The notes under the pieces were generated by a model. It made no database searches and was not told where the DNA came from. It saw only the letters and a program-made list of their open reading frames with translations. From Phycisphaerales bacterium (GTDB taxonomy: Bacteria > Planctomycetota > Phycisphaerae > Phycisphaerales > UBA1924): a DNA stretch of 64,000 nucleotides. Both the position numbers and the translations under genes were made by a program. This document shows positions 23,819 through 32,572 of this stretch, in pieces; the stretch's first letter is position 1, and each line of letters begins with the position of its first letter. The DNA lies in assembly GCA_040217175.1 (NCBI GenBank), contig JAVJNT010000001.1:1567020-1631019 (forward strand). The letters are read 5' to 3'.

Positions 23819-25801
23819 CTAGACGACCTGCAGCACTTCCTTCACCGATTCGACCAGGTCCTCGGCCGTCAGGTTGCACTGCTTGAGCAGCTCGTCGGCG
23901 GTGCGGGCGCTGCTGGGGATGTGGGTGACGTGCATCTGCTTGAGGGTGAAGCCGTCGCCGCTGTGGGAGATGGCTTCCGCGATGGCGCTTCCAAGGGCGC
24001 CGCCGTAGTTGTCCTCCATCGAGATCACGAACCCGCCGTTGGCGCCGATGATGTCCAGCAGCTTCTCCTCGTCGAAGGGCAGGCTGTACATGTCGACCAG
24101 CGTCGCCTGGATGGCGGCCTTGTCGAGCAGCTCGACGGCCTTGTTGGCCTCGTGCACCATGTAACCCGAGGCGCAGATGACGATGTCGCGGCCCTCGTTC
24201 AAGACCTCGAAGCCGCCGAGGTTGAACACGTCGTCGTCGCTGTACAGGAACTCGACGTCGGGGCGGTGCGTCCGCATGTAACACGTGCCCTCGTACTCGG
24301 CCATGACCTGCGTCAGGGCGTAGGCGCTGTAGGCATCGCTTGGCTGGAGCACGTAGCAGCCGGGGTTGCCGCGGTGGTCCTTCATGGTGGTGAAGCTGCG
24401 GAACCAGCTCACGTCTGGAAGGCCCATCTGGCTGGGGCCGTCGGCGGCGAGCGTGACGCCGCTGTGGCTGCCGACGATCTTGATGCCGGCGCCGCTGTTG
24501 ATGGCCATTTCGATCTGGTCGTACGCGCGGGTTAGGAACTTCGCGAAGCTGCTGGCGAAGGGGATCTTGCCCGCGGCGCTCAGGCCGACGGCCATCGAGA
24601 TCATGTGCTGTTCGGCGATCTTGCATTCGAAGAAGCGCGACGCGAGGGCCGAGTCCTTGGCAAAGGTTTCGGCGAACGTCGAGTTGCTGACGTCGGCGTC
24701 GAGCACGACCACCTGGGGCATGGGCTTGCCCATCGCCCGCAGGGCCAGGCCGTAGGCGCGCCGGGTCGCGAGGCTGGCGGTCTGGCGGAGGCTCTCCATG
24801 TCGAGCTGCTTCATGGCCTGGTCCATGCTGGGCACCTCGCCCTCGCCCTGGGGCGCCGGCGCTGGCTCGGGCGGGGGCTGGATGGCAAAGCTGTCGGCGC
24901 TGCTGAGCGCGCTGGTGAGCTCGCCGCGGCGCTCGTCGAGCTCGGCCTTGGCTCGCTCCATGGCCTGGTTCTTGGCGGGCTTGCCATGCCAGCCGTTGCC
25001 CTGCATGGACGGCGCGCCCCAGCCCTTGACCGTCTTGGCGATGATGGCAACGGGCTTCGTGTCGGAGTTCAGGTCGTTGTCGTCGGCCACGCCGTGGGCG
25101 CGCTCGAAGGCGTTGCGGATGTCGCTGGGGTCGTGCCCGTCGATCGTGATGGCCTCGAAGCCGTAGGCCTCAAGCTTCTTGGCGAGCCGCTCGGGGCCCT
25201 GCTGCTCGCTCACGCGGCCGGCCTGGCCGTAGCCGTTGCAGTTGAAGATCGGAACGACCTTGCGCAGCTTGCGGTCGGCCAGGTAGTCGAGCGCCTCGGC
25301 GATCTGGCCCTCGCGGCTCTCGCCGTCGCCGATGATGCAGTAGACCACGCGGTCGCGGCCGTCGAGGCGGTCGGCCTCGGCCAGGCCGCAGGCGACGCTC
25401 AGGCCCTGGCCCAGCGAGCCGGTGGCGGCGTCGAAGAAGGGGAAGCCTTCCATCGGGTTGGGATGGCCGTCGAGCTCGCTGTCCTGCTGGCGGAGGGTCA
25501 TCGCGTCGTCGAGCGTCAGCGGGCGGCGGTTCTCGGGGTCGCGGCCCACCATCATGCCCAGCTTGCACGCCGCGGCATAAACCACCGGCACGGCGTGGCC
25601 GGCCGAGAGGACCAGGCGGTCGCTCGTGGGGTAGTCGGGGTACTCGGGGCTCCACCGCATGGTGTGGAAGAGCAGCACCGTGGTGATGTGCGAGAGGCTC
25701 ATCGCCGTGGTCGGGTGCCCGCTGCCGGCGGCCTCGGTCATCTCGAGGGACATCTTGCAGAGGTCGATCGCCTGGGCGTGGACGGCGGCTTCGAAGGACA
25801 T
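23819..25801 (-). CDS. tkt: Transketolase
   Basis: 660 residues in one chain, the usual length. N-terminal thiamine-diphosphate domain: EAAGSGHPTTAMSLSHI, SAGHAVPVVYA, GSLGQGLSVACGLA and the GDG...N cofactor motif (IIGDGESREGQIAEALDYLA, then FNCNGYGQ). The Pyr domain follows after a short Pro-rich linker (IQPPPEPAPAPQGEGE), with FFECKIAEQHMISMAVGLSA and the catalytic-glutamate region, then the C-terminal domain with VDMYSLPF. It interconverts C5 and C3/C6/C7 sugar phosphates in the pentose phosphate pathway (or Calvin-type cycles). The ATG at 25801 has AGGAAG upstream. Confidence 0.95.
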   Translation of the reverse strand: MSFEAAVHAQAIDLCKMSLEMTEAAGSGHPTTAMSLSHITTVLLFHTMRWSPEYPDYPTSDRLVLSAGHAVPVVYAAACKLGMMVGRDPENRRPLTLDDAMTLRQQDSELDGHPNPMEGFPFFDAATGSLGQGLSVACGLAEADRLDGRDRVVYCIIGDGESREGQIAEALDYLADRKLRKVVPIFNCNGYGQAGRVSEQQGPERLAKKLEAYGFEAITIDGHDPSDIRNAFERAHGVADDNDLNSDTKPVAIIAKTVKGWGAPSMQGNGWHGKPAKNQAMERAKAELDERRGELTSALSSADSFAIQPPPEPAPAPQGEGEVPSMDQAMKQLDMESLRQTASLATRRAYGLALRAMGKPMPQVVVLDADVSNSTFAETFAKDSALASRFFECKIAEQHMISMAVGLSAAGKIPFASSFAKFLTRAYDQIEMAINSGAGIKIVGSHSGVTLAADGPSQMGLPDVSWFRSFTTMKDHRGNPGCYVLQPSDAYSAYALTQVMAEYEGTCYMRTHRPDVEFLYSDDDVFNLGGFEVLNEGRDIVICASGYMVHEANKAVELLDKAAIQATLVDMYSLPFDEEKLLDIIGANGGFVISMEDNYGGALGSAIAEAISHSGDGFTLKQMHVTHIPSSARTADELLKQCNLTAEDLVESVKEVLQVV

Positions 25802-25955
25802 GGCTCTTCCTTTCTGTCGCGGCGGGGCCCCAAGGCCGGCGGCGGTCGCCGCGACCGTGGGACGAGCCGGACCAGACGGGAAGGCCGTCGTCGCCGCTGC
25901 GTCTCCCTGAGGAGCGCCGGACCGCCCTGGGGGCAGGTGCCGAGGGTCTCTTGTC

Positions 25956-26006
25956 GTGCGGCGTCGGTCGCCCGCCCCGCGCCGGGGCCGCGGTCGCACG
26001 CCGCAC
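25956..26006. other. GC-rich nested hairpin in the leader region of transketolase
   Basis: GTGCGGCGT (25956-25964) pairs with ACGCCGCAC (25998-26006), enclosing a second perfect hairpin GCCCCG-CGC-CGGGGC (25974-25988). It lies 155-205 bp upstream of the transketolase ATG inside the 263-bp gap, where I see no gene. It may be a transcription terminator of the lipoprotein gene (which ends at 26065 on the same strand) without a T-run, or part of a leader. GC-rich DNA yields such stems often. Confidence 0.35.
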
Positions 26007-26064
26007 GGCAGAGTATCTGCCGGCTGCCCCAGAATGGCAACCCCCAAGCGGCGCGAAGTGGGTG

Positions 26065-26634
26065 CTAGAAGAGTCCCTTGCCGAAGTCCGGGCCCACAGG
26101 GGCGGGTTCAGAACCTTCCGTAGCTTCGGATGCTCCCGGATTGGCACCGTCGGGATCGATGAGTTCGGCGAACGACTCGATGGCCGCCCTGCGGGCTGCG
26201 CGGATGGTGTCCCCGTCGGTATACCAGCGGATGTGGTCGGCGATGAGTTCGCCCGCCGGCCGATTGCCCATGATGCCCACGTCCAGCGTCAGGTCGGTCA
26301 TGGTGGGCGTAAGGCGGACGAGGCGGAGAATCGCCAGATCGCCGCGCTCGCTGCGGATCTGGTAGACCCGTACGCGGACTTCGCCCTTGCGCTTCAATTC
26401 GCTCGTGAGCTCGACCTGGAGATCGAGGCCGATCAGCGCCCGCTCGGCGGCCATCGTGACTCGATCGAAGCCCGCGTCCTCGACGAACCGCAGCCGCGAG
26501 CCGGTCCATGCGGCGTATCCAAAGTTCGCGACCGAAGCGATCGGCGCGAACCCGAGGGCCGCGCAGCCGGTGCTCAGGTACGCCGCGATGCACAGCGCCA
26601 GGATCCGCGACAGGATGGCCACGCCTTGACGCAT
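26065..26634 (-). CDS. Putative lipoprotein (DUF3568-like)
   Basis: 189 residues. Start MRQGVAILSRILALCIAAYL gives a hydrophobic signal with a lipobox LSTGC, so the protein is probably lipidated and held at a membrane. The mature part (GYAAWTGSRLRFVEDAGFDR, then MAAERALIGLDLQVELTSEL, RVRVYQIRSERGDLAILRLV and TMTDLTLDVGIMGNRPAGEL) follows the layout of the small DUF3568-type lipoproteins. Unstructured acidic tail. Start at 26634, 10 bp after the Fur-family stop, in an apparent operon with that gene and the TSUP transporter. Confidence 0.7.
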   Translation of the reverse strand: MRQGVAILSRILALCIAAYLSTGCAALGFAPIASVANFGYAAWTGSRLRFVEDAGFDRVTMAAERALIGLDLQVELTSELKRKGEVRVRVYQIRSERGDLAILRLVRLTPTMTDLTLDVGIMGNRPAGELIADHIRWYTDGDTIRAARRAAIESFAELIDPDGANPGASEATEGSEPAPVGPDFGKGLF

Positions 26635-26644
26635 GCCATCGACC

Positions 26645-27019
26645 CTATGCGCAATTCGCACAGGTGCCATACAGCACGATCTCGTGTCGGGAAACCTGGA
26701 AGCCGTCGGGGGCCAGCCCGGCCGGGTTGCTCACGCAGCCCTGGACCTCGTAGACCCGTCCGCACGCATCGCACTTGAAGAAGTGGTGGTGGCTGTCGGT
26801 CCGATCGGCCGGCTCGTAGCGGGCGGGCTCTCCGGGCAACTCGACGGCGGTCAGCTCCTGGTCGTCGAGCATCAGCTTGATGGTGCGATAGATCGTCGCC
26901 AGGCCGATGCCGGGCACTTCTTGCTGGGCGCGGTCGAGGACCTCCTGGGGGCCCAAGGGGCCGTCGGCATCATCGAACACCGAGCGGATGGCCCGTCGCT
27001 GGCGAGTGTCTCTGGTCAT
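26645..27019 (-). CDS. Fur-family metal-responsive regulator
   Basis: 124 residues, close to the short end of the family. Winged-helix part: RQRRAIRSVFDDADGPLGPQ and IGLATIYRTIKLMLDDQEL. Metal-binding part: RTDSHHHFFKCDACGRVYEV with the first CxxC, and GTCANCA as the second CxxC at the very C-terminus. The two CxxC pairs make a structural zinc site. Which metal or signal (Fe, Zn, peroxide) it reads cannot be told. Eight base pairs separate it from the TSUP transporter stop, and the lipoprotein gene follows; self-regulation of this operon is plausible. Confidence 0.9.
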   Translation of the reverse strand: MTRDTRQRRAIRSVFDDADGPLGPQEVLDRAQQEVPGIGLATIYRTIKLMLDDQELTAVELPGEPARYEPADRTDSHHHFFKCDACGRVYEVQGCVSNPAGLAPDGFQVSRHEIVLYGTCANCA

Positions 27020-27028
27020 CTGGACATT

Positions 27029-28054
27029 TTACTCTGTTCGGGGCGACGGGGCTTTCGAGAGCGTATCGGGCGGCTCGGCGAATCGGTACATGAAGTGGAA
27101 GCAGGCGTTGAGCAGGAGCACCGCGAGCAACGAGCCACCGAGCGTGGCCCAGGTGAGGCCAACGTTGGTGAGAGCCCAGACATACTGGGCAAGACAGAGC
27201 AAGGAGACGGTGACGAGCGTGACGCCGCGAGGAATGAGCCGCATCATGAGGACGCCCAGCGGCGCCCCGAGCAGCACGATCGGTGCGGCGGCCACCCACT
27301 TGCTCAGCACCGGGACATCGATCTGCCCCAGCGTCGCGGCGTTGAGGGCCCCCACCAGTGACGTGAAGGCCATGACCACGACGCTCGTGGCGACGGCCGT
27401 CCTGAGATCAGCGCGGTAGAGCAGCACCAGGATGCAGTAGAGCACCATGTCGATGCCCACCCCGGTCGCCGAGGCCGCGAGCCCACCGACGAGCCCCGCC
27501 GCGATGCCCGCGCCCGCATCGAAGCCGGCCGATCGGGCGATCCTGGGGTGCGGCGTCAGGATCTGCTTGAGCTTCACCAGGGTCATGATGCCAAAGCCCG
27601 CCCAGATCACCGCGAAGACGAGCTTGACCACCGCGTCGGGCAGCACGGGCACGATCGTCCTCGAAGCGATCGGCAGGACGACGGCCGCGACCGCCATCGA
27701 CCAGAGGAGCGGACGCACGGCAAGCGGCAGCCGTCCGCAGAGGATCAGGATCGTCGCCGAGCTCATCCCCACGCTCTGGATGAGGAAGCTGAAGTTCCGG
27801 CCAAGGCCCACCGGCTCGCCGAAGAGCAGAACGAGGATGGGAAAGCCCACGGTGCCCCCGCCCATGGGCGTGCTGCCGGCCACGTAGCTTCCGAGCGCCA
27901 TGGCGACGGCGATCGGCCACTCTCGCGCGACCGTCGGTCCAAGCCCGAGGCAGACCACGGCCGTGGTCCACGCCACGAGGAACCACGCCGCCCACGCGAC
28001 GAAGGGCGCGTATTGCATGACGCGACCCTGCAACACCTGCGATGACGTGCTCAC
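27029..28054 (-). CDS. TSUP-family (TauE/SafE-like) membrane transporter
   Basis: 341 residues from a GTG at 28054 with GAGAGGGG before it; an ATG at 28018 is an alternative start. About nine hydrophobic segments, with GSYVAGSTPMGGGTVGFPIL and, in the second half, AGLVGGLAASATGVGIDMVL, the paired repeats of the TSUP (sulfite exporter TauE/SafE, PF01925) family. Members export or import sulfur oxyanions or organosulfonates; the substrate here is unknown. It leads an apparent operon with the Fur-family regulator and lipoprotein. A cysteine desulfurase-like gene is divergent 133 bp away, so a sulfur link is possible (inference). Confidence 0.8.
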   Translation of the reverse strand: MSTSSQVLQGRVMQYAPFVAWAAWFLVAWTTAVVCLGLGPTVAREWPIAVAMALGSYVAGSTPMGGGTVGFPILVLLFGEPVGLGRNFSFLIQSVGMSSATILILCGRLPLAVRPLLWSMAVAAVVLPIASRTIVPVLPDAVVKLVFAVIWAGFGIMTLVKLKQILTPHPRIARSAGFDAGAGIAAGLVGGLAASATGVGIDMVLYCILVLLYRADLRTAVATSVVVMAFTSLVGALNAATLGQIDVPVLSKWVAAAPIVLLGAPLGVLMMRLIPRGVTLVTVSLLCLAQYVWALTNVGLTWATLGGSLLAVLLLNACFHFMYRFAEPPDTLSKAPSPRTE

Positions 28055-28187
28055 GCGTCGGCCCCTCTCACGCCAAGGGCCGTCGGGGCCCAGAAAACCC
28101 CGGTTTTTCGCGGGCGGATGGTACGCGAGAATCCCGAACAGTGTGGCTCGTGCCGACCAGTCGCGACGTCGGTCATAGACTCATTCG

Positions 28188-29402
28188 ATGCCCGAGAAGA
28201 TCCGTGAACGTCTCTACCTCGACAACGCAGCCACGAGCTTTCCCAAGGCCCCGGGCGTCTACGAGGCCATCGCCCACTACGGCAACGAGATCGGGGCTTC
28301 GCCCGGACGGGGTGGCTATCAGGAAGCGCGGCAGGGCTCTGGCGTGCTGGGCGAGTGCCGCCGGCTGATCGCCCGCCTGATCAACGCCACAGACCCGGAT
28401 CGCGTGGTCTTCACGCTCAACACCAGCGATGCGCTCAACATGGCCATCAAGGGGCTGGTGTTCAACAGGCTTCGCACCGACCCGGACGCGCGCATCCACG
28501 TCGTCACGACGGCGATGGACCACAACTCGGTGCTGCGGCCGCTCAACGCGCTCCGTGCGATGCTGCCGGGCCTGTTCCGCTGGACGCGCGTGCCCGTCGA
28601 CGAATTGGGCATCGTGGATCCGACCGACGTCGCGGAGGCGATCACGAGCGAGACGGCGCTGGTAGCCGTTGTCCATGCGAGCAACGCGACGGGCGCCATC
28701 CAGCCCGTCAGCGAGATCGGTGCCCAGTGCAGGAAGCGGGGCGTGCCATTCCTGGTCGACGCGGCCCAGAGCGTGGGGCACCTGCCGGTCGACGTCGAGC
28801 GCGACGCGATCGATTTTTTGGCCTTTCCCGGGCACAAGGGCCTGCTCGGGCCGCTCGGTACCGGCGGGCTGTACGTCGGCCCGGGCATGGAAGAACGCCT
28901 CGACACGATGCGTGAGGGAGGCACGGGCTCTCGCAGCGAAGAGGACACCCAGCCGACCGAACTCCCCGATCGTTACGAGTCTGGCTCGCACAACACGGTG
29001 GGTATCGCGGGGCTGATCCCCGGCGTGCGATACGTGCTCGATCGCGGCATCGACGCACTCCGCGCGCACGAGGTTGCGCTCATCGAGCGATTCGTGGCCG
29101 GCCTCGACGAGGTCCCGGGCGTGCGACTGGTCGGGCCTCGAAACGCCACTCAGCGGGCTGCGGTCTTCGGCCTGGTGTTCGACGGCATCGATCCGCAAGA
29201 GGCAGCGGGCTTGCTCGAGCGTGATCACGGGCTGCTCACGCGGGCCGGACTGCACTGCGCGCCGGGGGCCCACGAGTCGATGGGCACCACGCCGCTGGGA
29301 GGCACCGTGCGCATCAGCTTCGGGCCGTTCACGACGGCCGCGGACGTGGAGCGCACGCTCGCGGGTGTTGCCCAGATCGCGCCGATCGCGGCGTCGAGCT
29401 AG
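28188..29402 (+). CDS. Class V aminotransferase, cysteine desulfurase-like
   Basis: 404 residues. LYLDNAATSFPKAPGVYEAI at the start, FTLNTSDALNMAIKGLVF, VHASNATGAIQPVSEIGAQC, VDAAQSVGHLPVDVERDAID and the PLP-lysine block FLAFPGHKGLLGPLGTGGLY identify fold type I class V. Near the C-terminus RAGLHCAPGAHESMGT has the Cys used as persulfide carrier in SufS/Csd-type desulfurases. It is close to the uncharacterised group of desulfurase-like proteins seen in bacteria and archaea rather than to IscS. Sulfur transfer from cysteine is likely; partner not visible. The stop abuts the stop of the convergent TPR gene. Confidence 0.88.
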   Translation: MPEKIRERLYLDNAATSFPKAPGVYEAIAHYGNEIGASPGRGGYQEARQGSGVLGECRRLIARLINATDPDRVVFTLNTSDALNMAIKGLVFNRLRTDPDARIHVVTTAMDHNSVLRPLNALRAMLPGLFRWTRVPVDELGIVDPTDVAEAITSETALVAVVHASNATGAIQPVSEIGAQCRKRGVPFLVDAAQSVGHLPVDVERDAIDFLAFPGHKGLLGPLGTGGLYVGPGMEERLDTMREGGTGSRSEEDTQPTELPDRYESGSHNTVGIAGLIPGVRYVLDRGIDALRAHEVALIERFVAGLDEVPGVRLVGPRNATQRAAVFGLVFDGIDPQEAAGLLERDHGLLTRAGLHCAPGAHESMGTTPLGGTVRISFGPFTTAADVERTLAGVAQIAPIAASS

Positions 29403-30800
29403 TCAGGGACGGACGGCCGGCCGGCGGCGGAGCAGCCAGACCGAGGCGAGCCAGTGCAGGCTCCAGCCCAGGCGGTGCAGCCTGAGCTGGACGTCAAGGC
29501 GCCGCAGCGACGCGTCCTCGGGCTCGATGGACAGGCCCTGCTTGATCCAGTAGCGCGCCCGCGACCACTGGCCCTCGCGGAGGAGTGCCAGCGCGATATT
29601 GTGCATCGCCGGCACGAAGCGCGGATCGAGCCGGACGGCCTCACGCGTTGCTTCGATGCCCGACGCACGGTCGCCCGCGTGGAAGTGGGCCAAGCCGAGC
29701 CAGTGCCACAGGCGGGCGTCGTGCGGACGCATGCGAACGGCGCGGCTGAGCACGCGGATGGCCTGGGCCTGCGCGCCGGCGTCGATGAGGAGTTCGCCGA
29801 GCTCGGCGAGCGCCGCGCCGTCTGCCGATCGCTCGTCGTCGTCCTGCCCCTCGGCGGCGCGGCGGAGCCGTTCGACCTCGGCTTCGAGCAGCTCGATAGT
29901 GCGCTGGCGGTCTTCGGCCTTGGGCGAGGCCAGGAGCAGTCGCGAGAGCCGGCGTGTCACGCGGCCGTTGTCGGGCTCGAGCCGTCGCGCGACGTCGAGG
30001 TGGACGACGGCCTTGGCGGGTTCGCCGCGCTTCTCGTGCAGGAAGCCCAGCTCCGCGTGCGCTTCGGCGTGGTCGGGCTCGAGCTCGAGCACGCGGCCGA
30101 ACTTCTCGCGGGCCTCGTCCAAGCGGCGCATCTCGACGAGCAGGCGTCCGAGGTTCATGAGCACGCCGACGTCGCCGGGATCTTCGCGGAGTTCGATGAG
30201 GAAGAGCTGGCGGGCGCGCTCGTGGCGGCCGGTCTGCCAGTACGCCTCGGCCAGCTTGGCCTGCACGCCGGGGAGGTCGGCGTCGAGGCGGGCAGCCTCA
30301 CGCAGGCACCAGACGGCGCGGTCGTGCAGCCCGCGCGCGAGCAGGCTGGCGGCGATGGCGGAGTAGGCCTCGGCGCACTCGGGCTTGCGCTGCTGGAGCA
30401 TGTAGAAGGCGAGTTCGGCCTCGTCGTGGTCGCCGAGTTCGGCGTGGGCCTCGATGCGGGCGATGGCGGGATACGTCTCGCCGGGCTCGGCGGTCTCGGC
30501 CTTGTCGAACCAGCCGAGCGCCTGTCGGACCTTGCCGGCGCGCACGAGGTTGACACCGGCGGCCATGGCGGCGTTGAAGTCCCCCGAGCGGAGCTGATAG
30601 CTCTCGCCAAAGGCCGAGGCGGCCTCTTCGTAGCGGCCGTCGGCCTCGAGGGCGACGCCCAGGTTGAAGAGCCAGTCGGGCTGGTATGGATTAAGGGCGA
30701 TGGCCTCGCGGAGCGCGGCGGCGGCTTCGGCCCATCGGCCGGCTTCGTATAGATCGTGGGCCCGCTCGACATGGGCCTCGGCGTCGATCCAATCGCTCAT
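29403..30800 (-). CDS. Tetratricopeptide-repeat protein
   Basis: 465 residues, start at ATG 30800 (GGAGG about 18 bp upstream). From the first residues it is built of TPR-like helix pairs (ERAHDLYEAGRWAEAAAALR, EAIALNPYQPDWLFNLGVAL, then EADGRYEEAASAFGESYQLR, and later KFGRVLELEPDHAEAHAELG and EAVRLDPRFVPAMHNIALAL), about ten units. No signal peptide or enzyme domain is seen. The C-terminal about 20 residues hold a hydrophobic stretch LGWSLHWLASVWLLRRR that may be a membrane anchor. Likely a protein-protein scaffold; partner unknown. Codons GC-rich, like the neighbours. Confidence 0.85.
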   Translation of the reverse strand: MSDWIDAEAHVERAHDLYEAGRWAEAAAALREAIALNPYQPDWLFNLGVALEADGRYEEAASAFGESYQLRSGDFNAAMAAGVNLVRAGKVRQALGWFDKAETAEPGETYPAIARIEAHAELGDHDEAELAFYMLQQRKPECAEAYSAIAASLLARGLHDRAVWCLREAARLDADLPGVQAKLAEAYWQTGRHERARQLFLIELREDPGDVGVLMNLGRLLVEMRRLDEAREKFGRVLELEPDHAEAHAELGFLHEKRGEPAKAVVHLDVARRLEPDNGRVTRRLSRLLLASPKAEDRQRTIELLEAEVERLRRAAEGQDDDERSADGAALAELGELLIDAGAQAQAIRVLSRAVRMRPHDARLWHWLGLAHFHAGDRASGIEATREAVRLDPRFVPAMHNIALALLREGQWSRARYWIKQGLSIEPEDASLRRLDVQLRLHRLGWSLHWLASVWLLRRRPAVRP

Positions 30801-30972
30801 GGTCGCCCTGGTTTCCTCCGCGGGCGACGGCCATCCCGCCCGCGACACCATTGTATCGTCGGCCGCCCCCGCTTCTCTCCGCAAAGCAAGAGGAAAGGGG
30901 CCCGCAGCCCCCGTTCTCGGGCCCGGACCCCTCCAAGTCGCGCAAACGACAAGGTTTGCGGTCTCTGTCGGA

Positions 30973-32220
30973 TCAGCGGCGAGCCTCGTAGACGGGCGTC
31001 TCGACCTCAAAGACGACGAACATCCGCTCGCGGTTCGATCGGTCGCGGAGTTCGGCCGGATCCTCGGGGAGCACCTCGGCGCCGCCCAGCATGCCCTTGG
31101 AAGCGTCGAGCGTCACCGCGTCGGCACCGATGCGGGCGATGTCGAACGGAATGCCGCGAAGGCCCACTTCCTGGCCCCACCACTCGCCGTTGATGTCGAC
31201 GGCCAGCACCGCCACGTGACCGGTGGAGAGTTCGAGGTACGCGTCGGAGATCTCGCCGACCTCTTCGTCGCTGCGGCTCCAGATGACGTTCTCGTCGAGG
31301 ACGTTGGTCAGCAGCACCATCGGGCCAGAGTTCCGCTCGCTGTCGGAGCGCATCCGGCGGTCGGTCCACGAGGGCGCCAGGTCGTCGGTGCGATAGCGGA
31401 CTTGGTCGCCGTCGAAGGTCGCGGTCTTGGCGAACATCTTGCCGTCGTAGCCCTTGAAGGCCTCGACCTCGACGCGTTGGCCGCGTACCGGTGCCGTCTC
31501 GCCGCCGGTCGAGAACCACGCCGGGCCGAGCACGACCCAATCACCCTTGTCCTTGGACTCGGTGCGCTCGCCGCGGTTGTTGGCGTTGCCCGATTCCGAC
31601 CCGATGCGGACCTGCATCCAGTGGCGGCCCTCGCCCAGATCGACGCGCTCGACCTCTGTTATCGTGCCCGACATGGTCTTGATCTCGGCGTCCTTGTCTG
31701 CGGCGGGCAGCTTCTGGCGCAGGACCTCCTGCGACTCGGCCAACGAGGCGAGGTCACGCTCCCAGCCGTCGTTCAGGCGATGCCAGCCCTTGGGCAGGAC
31801 CTTGTCCTCGCCCTCGAGCATGTCCTGGCCCGCGTTGAGCGAAAGGGTCATGGCGCGCGCGTCCACGAAGAACGCCTCGAAGGGAATCGACACGTGCGTA
31901 CCGCCGAAGCCCAGGAACCCGCCCTCGCGGATCACGATGGCCTCGATGCGTCCGGTGCCGCGGTCGACGATCATGTCATCGACGGTGCCGAGCTCGTCGC
32001 CCATGCGGTTGGTGAGCGGCTCGCCCAGGATCTTGTCGGCCGACTGGAAGACGAGTGTGCCCTCCTGCTGACGCTCCTGGCTTTGCTGGTAGCCGCGGTT
32101 GCGCGCGTCCTGGTTCGTCGCGGCGGTCAGGGTGGTCGCCGAGAGGGCCATGCCAGCTGCGGCGGCGATGGCGAGGACGGCGTGGTGTTGCTTGTTGTTC
32201 TTGGTGTTCTGAAACTTCAT
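30973..32220 (-). CDS. Exported PRC-barrel domain protein
   Basis: 415 residues from the ATG at 32220 (AAGGAG). A signal-like N-terminus (HHAVLAIAAAAGMALSATTL) ends near TAATNQDAR. A first PRC-barrel is at about 55-120 (DKILGEPLTNRMGDELGTVD, DMIVDRGTGRIEAIVIREGG, then FVDARAMTLSLNAGQ), and a second at about 290-390 (LLTNVLDENVIWSRSDEEVG, EISDAYLELSTGHVAVLAVD). Between them lies a region (TMSGTITEVERVDLGEGRHW) like an OB-fold domain that follows PRC-barrels in planctomycete proteins. PRC-barrels bind RNA, proteins or metals; function unknown here. It is alone on this strand between a TPR gene and the tRNA. Confidence 0.8.
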   Translation of the reverse strand: MKFQNTKNNKQHHAVLAIAAAAGMALSATTLTAATNQDARNRGYQQSQERQQEGTLVFQSADKILGEPLTNRMGDELGTVDDMIVDRGTGRIEAIVIREGGFLGFGGTHVSIPFEAFFVDARAMTLSLNAGQDMLEGEDKVLPKGWHRLNDGWERDLASLAESQEVLRQKLPAADKDAEIKTMSGTITEVERVDLGEGRHWMQVRIGSESGNANNRGERTESKDKGDWVVLGPAWFSTGGETAPVRGQRVEVEAFKGYDGKMFAKTATFDGDQVRYRTDDLAPSWTDRRMRSDSERNSGPMVLLTNVLDENVIWSRSDEEVGEISDAYLELSTGHVAVLAVDINGEWWGQEVGLRGIPFDIARIGADAVTLDASKGMLGGAEVLPEDPAELRDRSNRERMFVVFEVETPVYEARR

Positions 32221-32362
32221 GGTGTGGCACTCCTTGGTCGTGCTGGTGCACTTCGCCCGTGCCGAGCCCCACACAGGCCCGACGCACGAGGCGACGGTTC
32301 ACGCAATAGCTTCTCGTGCGCCGCTGAACCTGTGGTGACGACGTAGTGAATCGCGCCTCATT

Positions 32363-32390
32363 CTGACGGCAACCCGGAGGTGGCCGTCAG
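32363..32390. other. 8-bp stem hairpin downstream of tRNA-Glu
   Basis: CTGACGGC (32363-32370) pairs perfectly with GCCGTCAG (32383-32390), with a 12-nt loop. It begins 33 bp after the 3' end of the tRNA on the same strand, a position for a terminator or processing signal. No T-run follows on the minus strand. Confidence 0.4.
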
Positions 32391-32422
32391 GAGGGTCGAT
32401 TGCGGCATGAAGAAATAGGGAA

Positions 32423-32495
32423 TGACCCCACCGGGATTCGAACCCGGGTCGCCGCCGTGAAAGGGCGGTGTCCTAAACCACTAGACGATGGGGCC
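32423..32495 (-). tRNA. tRNA-Glu (anticodon TTC)
   Basis: 73 nt without an encoded CCA. On the minus strand the acceptor 5' arm GGCCCCA pairs with TGGGGTC, followed by discriminator A. The D arm, the anticodon stem CCGCC/GGCGG with loop CTTTCAC (TTC at positions 34-36) and the T arm GTTCGAATC fold as a standard cloverleaf. TTC reads GAA and GAG. Confidence 0.95.
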
Positions 32496-32572
32496 GCCGT
32501 GGACGAGGCTGAGGATAGGTCAAAGCCGCCCGCGGGCCAAGCGATGCCGGTGTTGACCCCCAACAATCGCCG

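Noticed and set aside
28085..28110. A/T-rich inverted repeat AAAACCCCGGTTTT upstream of the TSUP gene
   Set aside because: Short palindrome in a 133-bp divergent gap; too weak to call as an operator without support.
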